A stretch of DNA of 64,000 nucleotides, from positions 38,115 through 102,114 of the forward strand of contig JACRLC010000037.1 of the NCBI GenBank assembly GCA_016235425.1, written 5' to 3'. The stretch is from Chloroflexota bacterium (GTDB lineage: Bacteria > Chloroflexota > Anaerolineae > Anaerolineales > Villigracilaceae). Within the stretch, counting starts at the first letter, position 1; every line of letters begins with the position of its first letter. Below the pieces are notes generated by a model that saw only the letters and a list, made by a program, of their open reading frames with translations, ran no database searches and had not been told where the DNA came from. Below are positions 60,498 through 64,000 of this stretch, piece by piece. The position numbers were made by a program, and so were the translations under genes.

Positions 60498-61025
60498 TTA
60501 TTTACCCAGAGCCGCTTTCGCCGCGGCCAGCACTTCCTCGTAATTCGGCTCATCACCGTTGGCGGCCATGTAAGCGGTGTAACGCACAATCCTTTTCTTG
60601 TCCACAACAAAAACCGCGCGTCGCAACACGCGGACTTCTTCCATCAATGTGCCATATTTTTTGCCGAAATCGGCCTTGTACACATCCGAGGCTGTCATCA
60701 CCTGGTCCACGCCTGCCGCTCCGCACCAGCGTTTCTGCGCAACCGGCAAGTCCATGCTTACAACCATTACCACAATGTTCTTGCCAAGTTTTACGGCTTC
60801 CTCGTTGAAGCGGCGGGTTTCGCGGTCACATACCGGCGTATCCAGAGACGGGACGGATGCGATGATTCGTACCTTACGTTTTGTTTCTTTAAATGCCTTG
60901 CTGAGTGACCAGTCATTTTTTTGGATCAAAAAATCGGGAGCCTTTTGCCCAACCTGAATATCGTCACCAATAACGGTTTGCTCAACCCCTGCATATTTAA
61001 TAAGACCGGGTCGTTTTGTAGTCAT
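60498..61025 (-). CDS. tpx: Thiol peroxidase (atypical 2-Cys peroxiredoxin, Tpx)
   Basis: The 175-aa enzyme reduces hydroperoxides. The peroxidatic Cys66 lies in 'SLDTPVCDRETRRFN' and the resolving Cys101 in 'KRWCGAAGV', 35 residues apart as in Tpx. Starts at 61025 (MTTKRP) or two codons earlier are both possible behind AGGAGAG; the longer frame runs into the tRNA. It lies between the tRNA and hsp20 on the same strand. Confidence 0.93.
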   Translation of the reverse strand: MTTKRPGLIKYAGVEQTVIGDDIQVGQKAPDFLIQKNDWSLSKAFKETKRKVRIIASVPSLDTPVCDRETRRFNEEAVKLGKNIVVMVVSMDLPVAQKRWCGAAGVDQVMTASDVYKADFGKKYGTLMEEVRVLRRAVFVVDKKRIVRYTAYMAANGDEPNYEEVLAAAKAALGK

Positions 61026-61058
61026 ACCCATCTCTCCTGTAAATATTTTTCGCGCCAG

Positions 61059-61131
61059 CGCCCCCGGCGGGATTCGAACCCACAACCTCCTGCTTAGAAG
61101 GCAGTTGCTCTGTCCATTGAGCTACGGGGGC
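61059..61131 (-). tRNA. tRNA-Arg (anticodon UCU)
   Basis: On the minus strand: acceptor GCCCCCG/CGGGGGC (7 bp), D-arm with AGCTCAATGGACAGAGC, anticodon loop CTTCTAA giving TCT, T-arm GTGGGTTCGAATCCCGC and discriminator G. The CCA end is not encoded. It reads AGA codons. Confidence 0.95.
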
Positions 61132-61166
61132 AATTTTATCTGCCACTCGCCGCGCCGTTGAAAAAC

Positions 61167-61613
61167 CTACACTCCAATCTCTTCGACGGCAGGAACACTG
61201 ACTTGATACGGTCTCAACCCGCGATACACGCGCGGCCCGGCAAGCGTTCTCAAGATCGTATCCGCCGGGCGGCCGAGTCTCTTTGAAAGGTCTTCCGCGG
61301 ACATCGGCGAATTGTCGTTCACCAAAAACGTGCGGAACACAGCCTCGACCATTGCAGTGCGCTCGCTGGCAAACTCCGGCTGTAAGGCGCAGTGACTCAT
61401 CAATGCGTTCTGAATGCCGTCCACCGGCTTGACTTCTGCCGTCTCGGCATCAACCCAGTCGATCATTTGCCCTTCTTCCACATCGGCAAAAGATTCCGCG
61501 TGTTCACTGCACAGCAGTGAACGCAGAAAGATATGCCAATCGCGCTCGTTTTGCTTCCACCATTCGAAGTCAATGTGGAACGGCGTTTTGACGGTGGGTT
61601 TGAGCAGGCTCAT
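61167..61613 (-). CDS. Hypothetical protein with possible winged-helix C-terminus
   Basis: The product has 148 residues. The N-terminal half is acidic and contains 'FHIDFEWWKQNERDWHIFLR'. The C-terminal half ('SAEDLSKRLGRPADTILRTLAG' followed by 'PRVYRGLRPY') has the spacing of a small winged helix. No signal peptide. Its ATG overlaps the stop of the preceding 523-aa gene (ATGA), so the two are expressed together and probably act together. Function unknown. Confidence 0.75.
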   Translation of the reverse strand: MSLLKPTVKTPFHIDFEWWKQNERDWHIFLRSLLCSEHAESFADVEEGQMIDWVDAETAEVKPVDGIQNALMSHCALQPEFASERTAMVEAVFRTFLVNDNSPMSAEDLSKRLGRPADTILRTLAGPRVYRGLRPYQVSVPAVEEIGV

Positions 61614-63181
61614 CTAGCCTCCTCATCGAGGCGGAAGTGCAAATCGCCCACGTGTTTGAACACGGGTTTCACCGCAAGCAGGGCAAACAACGGTGCGGGC
61701 GGCACACGCCTCACCAGATTCACCGCCGCATATAATTCCTGCGCATGGACATGTCCCTGCGGGTTCGATTTACTTAATTCACGCATCACTGAAACAGCCA
61801 GCTCCTCAAATGATTGCCGCTTTTCCCACAGCGGGTCAAGCACTTTAAAATCGGGCACAAAGATCGCCATCCGGTCATTGAACTCTGCCGTGATGGGTTG
61901 TTTCAACATCGCAAAGACCATGCCGCCGTCCGTTCCAACCATGACGGTGCGGATCCAGTCCTTGGATGAACGCTGGGTCTTTGCATCAACAATGACTTCT
62001 CCGAGCTTCTCGCCGCGTCTCACCTGGACCAATGAGCCGGGTATCAATTGATGAGATTTATACCACTCTCTCAGCCCATACACGTAACCGTGCTCACGCA
62101 CGACCCAGGCAGGAATCCGCTGCTTCGTCTTGCCATCCACCAGCGTAAACCGCACCCGCGGTGACTGGTATGCAGTTGGAAACAGTTTCCGCGCCCGCGG
62201 CGACATGGGCAGTGTACCTGCCCGCAAATGCGGGTAGATCAGGCTGATCGTGACCGAGGTAATGTTTTCGCTTGAGTCGCTTGCTTCAACGGGACTCAGT
62301 TCATCGTCCAGTTGTGACTCGAGCGCCTGCATCGCGGGGTCCAGGTCGGCGCGGTCATGGTCAATTTCGGCATAATGTAACTGCGGCGGCACATCCCTCA
62401 CAAAATCCGGCTCGAGGCGGCGGAGACACCACAACACCTGCCCGGCAGGGCCAACTTCATCGAAGCGCCTGTCTTCCTGCAAGGCAAAGTTGAGCGAGAA
62501 TTCCACCAGTTTGGGATTCACACCCGAAGGCAATTCCAAATCCTTCATCAACGCTTCGGTGGGAAGCGGTTCGCCGCCGGCCATATCCAACACCGCTTCA
62601 GCAAGATTGAGATGACCCTGGTTCACGTCAATGAGCAACGCGCGTGGAAACCAACTTCCTGCAATCCGAACGAGTCCTTCATCTGATGCAAACGCGGCTT
62701 CGAGTTTCTTTTCGAGCGAAGCGCCATGCTCATGCAGGATCGTCTCGACGTTCACACCTTCTTCTTCAGGCACAGCAATGGGAGCATCGTTCAAGCGATG
62801 GGACTCAAGTTTGGCGGCAAACAACCTCTGCGCGCCGTCTTCCATTTCAACAGTGAGCACGTCAAAATCGCCAAGCGAGGGATTCATCCCTGCGCGCAGA
62901 TCGGAGACCCTGCCTCTTTTCCATCCAAGCGCGGGAAAGACAAGTTCTTCGCCGATTTGATATTGCTCCTTGGGAAGGAACGTCCTGCCGTTTGATTTTT
63001 GTTTGCTTTTAGAAATGGCACGTTCGCTTTGAATACGTGCTTCTATGAATGCAACAGCAAGGTCACGCACTGTGAGAGGCGTCTCACGCTCAAATAGGGT
63101 TGTGTGCAGGTTTTGAACGTCTTGCGGGGTAATCAGGAGCGATGTCCAGTAGTCAGTGGGAAGGGAAAATGCGCCAGCCAT
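61610..63181 (-). CDS. Large hypothetical protein (523 aa), partner of the 148-aa protein
   Basis: The start is the ATG at 63179-63181; the frame extends 15 codons upstream without a better start. No signal peptide or membrane segment. The N-terminal region has 'PLTVRDLAVAFIEARIQSER' and a small beta domain 'GEELVFPALGWKRGRVSDLR' that could bind nucleic acid. The middle is acidic. The end 'GHVHAQELYAAVNLVRRVPP' could be a helix-turn-helix-like element. I do not recognise the family. A TATAAT at 63230-63225 (minus) is a possible -10 box. It is upstream of and overlaps the 148-aa gene by 4 bases. Confidence 0.75.
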   Translation of the reverse strand: MAGAFSLPTDYWTSLLITPQDVQNLHTTLFERETPLTVRDLAVAFIEARIQSERAISKSKQKSNGRTFLPKEQYQIGEELVFPALGWKRGRVSDLRAGMNPSLGDFDVLTVEMEDGAQRLFAAKLESHRLNDAPIAVPEEEGVNVETILHEHGASLEKKLEAAFASDEGLVRIAGSWFPRALLIDVNQGHLNLAEAVLDMAGGEPLPTEALMKDLELPSGVNPKLVEFSLNFALQEDRRFDEVGPAGQVLWCLRRLEPDFVRDVPPQLHYAEIDHDRADLDPAMQALESQLDDELSPVEASDSSENITSVTISLIYPHLRAGTLPMSPRARKLFPTAYQSPRVRFTLVDGKTKQRIPAWVVREHGYVYGLREWYKSHQLIPGSLVQVRRGEKLGEVIVDAKTQRSSKDWIRTVMVGTDGGMVFAMLKQPITAEFNDRMAIFVPDFKVLDPLWEKRQSFEELAVSVMRELSKSNPQGHVHAQELYAAVNLVRRVPPAPLFALLAVKPVFKHVGDLHFRLDEEAR

Positions 63182-63355
63182 ACTCAGCCTTGAAATGTGA
63201 TTGCGCTCAACGCGCGGCGAAGCCATTATACCTTACCTTGTTGGCATGTTGCCATTTTTTCACAATAAATTTAACTCGTAAGAAAAAACTCAAATCGTTC
63301 ATCCGGTTTTTATCTGCATCGATTAAATTTTTCAACTCAGTGAAAGGAATTTCTC

Positions 63356-63475
63356 ATGGATTTCACTAATCACTGGTCCGCACGCTGGCAGGATTACATC
63401 CCATCCATCCGATGCCCGTGTATTTCCCCAAACACAGAAAAGGAAACAATTTTATGCATAACAAAAACCTGTTGA
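63356..63475 (+). CDS. Possible small gene or leader peptide overlapping the next gene
   Basis: A 39-codon frame with AAAGGAA 8 bases before the ATG. It begins 'MDFTNHWSARWQDYIPSIRC' and runs 22 bases into the following lipoprotein gene in another frame. It could be a leader peptide that couples translation, a remnant, or chance. No family recognised. Confidence 0.3.
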   Translation: MDFTNHWSARWQDYIPSIRCPCISPNTEKETILCITKTC

Positions 63476-63828
63476 TCGTTGCAACCACCCTCCTGCTTGC
63501 CATTGCATTGACCGCCTGCGGCGCACAAAACGCAACTGCGGCAACCGAATCCGCACCCACGCCAGTAACCGGCCCCATCAGTTTCACAAAAGATGTAATG
63601 CCCATTTTTGAAAGCTACTCAATCAAAGAAGGACTCGACTTGAAAACATACGAAAGCCTGATGGCAGGTTCAAAAAACGGGTCAGTGATCACGCCCGGAA
63701 ATGCAAATGACAGCTTTCTCGCCCAGCAAGTCATTGACAAGGAAATGCCCAAACGCGGGCCCAAACTCACGCCCGACCAAGTTCAGGTTATTATTAATTG
63801 GATCAATGCTGGGGCCTTGAATAACTAA
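63454..63828 (+). CDS. Lipoprotein resembling planctomycete-type cytochrome domain but without CxxCH
   Basis: The product has 124 residues. AAAAGGA precedes the ATG at 63454. The lipoprotein signal ends in lipobox 'LTAC' (Cys22). The rest has the pattern 'FTKDVMPIFESYS', 'GLDLKTYESLMAGSKNGSVI', 'TPGNANDSFL' and 'MPKRGPKLTPDQVQVIINWI', which follows the planctomycete-type cytochrome c domain, where 'C-x-x-C-H' should follow 'DVMPIF'. Here that segment is shortened and contains no Cys, so no haem c can be bound. It is likely an extracytoplasmic lipoprotein derived from a cytochrome. Confidence 0.8.
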   Translation: MHNKNLLIVATTLLLAIALTACGAQNATAATESAPTPVTGPISFTKDVMPIFESYSIKEGLDLKTYESLMAGSKNGSVITPGNANDSFLAQQVIDKEMPKRGPKLTPDQVQVIINWINAGALNN

Positions 63829-63953
63829 CAAAGATTGCAATTGTTCAGGATTTTATCCTGCTGGACTTTGGCCATTTTTTAGAATGATGGGATGACACGG
63901 GCTACCTGTGGTAATGTGGAAGCACAACCAGCCACATACCCAGGAGGACGCCA

Positions 63954-64000
63954 TGTCAAACCCATCGCCAGAGATTATACAATTACTTTCGTTTTTCTCG
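63954..64000 (+). CDS. Start of a probable transposase gene (cut by the window end)
   Basis: AGGAGG is followed, 5 bases on, by an ATG and the first 15-16 codons 'MSNPSPEIIQLLSFFS'. This start resembles DDE transposases of large insertion sequences whose N-terminus reads 'IIQLLxxFAxxMTxPTF'. Too little is visible for a firm call. The 125 bases before it hold no gene. Confidence 0.45.

Overview
The window most resembles a chromosomal contig of a Chloroflexota bacterium of the class Anaerolineae. This is inferred from gene content, not from a marker-gene comparison. The pointers are a split glycine dehydrogenase downstream of a tandem glycine riboswitch, many secreted proteins with Thr/Pro-rich (PTPT-type) linkers, CSLREA and SLH surface proteins, Cys-type lipoprotein signals, an EF-P with Arg at the tip, and -10 boxes lying almost on start codons. 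There are no CRISPR arrays, no rRNA genes and one tRNA (Arg-UCU). A probable transposase gene begins at the right edge.

Layout. 1-1.3 kb: two envelope proteins. 1.3-5.3 kb: interspersed repeat, promoter, tandem glycine riboswitch with intrinsic terminator, then gcvH-gcvPA-gcvPB (gcvT is absent here). 5.3-11.2 kb: an accessory stretch delimited by two extra, diverged copies of the gcvPB 3' end; it holds an uncharacterised 266-aa protein, small membrane proteins, a histidine kinase/response regulator pair, a lipoprotein and a broken ferritin-like gene. 11.4-17.2 kb: B12-dependent radical SAM enzyme plus surface protein, an 18-residue-repeat protein, a methyltransferase/deazaflavin-type/saccharopine-dehydrogenase-like operon, and a small EF-Tu-domain-like protein. 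17.3-26.4 kb: murI, a glutamine-amidotransferase-like hydrolase, rplS, a truncated fabF, molybdopterin genes moaE/D/C, divergent scpA, vanZ-like and a pabB-pabC fusion. Two MITE-like elements with target duplications lie at 18.9-19.1 and 26.6-26.7 kb.

26.8-46.8 kb, all on the minus strand, is the most unusual part. A histidine kinase/LuxR-type regulator pair precedes a four-gene run: a 1859-aa surface protein, a Tat-exported multicopper-oxidase-like protein, a second multicopper-oxidase-like protein, and a third cupredoxin-like protein carrying Ig-like repeats and a C-terminal module. A membrane protein, a large subtilisin-like protease with the same C-terminal module, and a beta-helix/SLH protein follow. 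The first two oxidase-like proteins keep copper ligands in complementary domains, which suggests a heteromeric extracellular copper oxidase. I regard this as the best candidate for an undescribed system.

47-64 kb is mostly housekeeping: a YyaL-type thioredoxin-domain protein, GT87-type glycosyltransferase, MgtC-like protein, TatA, FabH, an intact FabF, a HAD-DinB fusion, EF-P, then an overlapping minus-strand operon hsp20-lon-receiver-GNAT-mog, the peroxiredoxin tpx, tRNA-Arg, two unknown proteins, and a lipoprotein resembling planctomycete-type cytochromes without the haem motif. Mog with MoaC/D/E covers part of molybdopterin synthesis, FabH and FabF fatty-acid initiation and elongation, and GcvH/P glycine decarboxylation.
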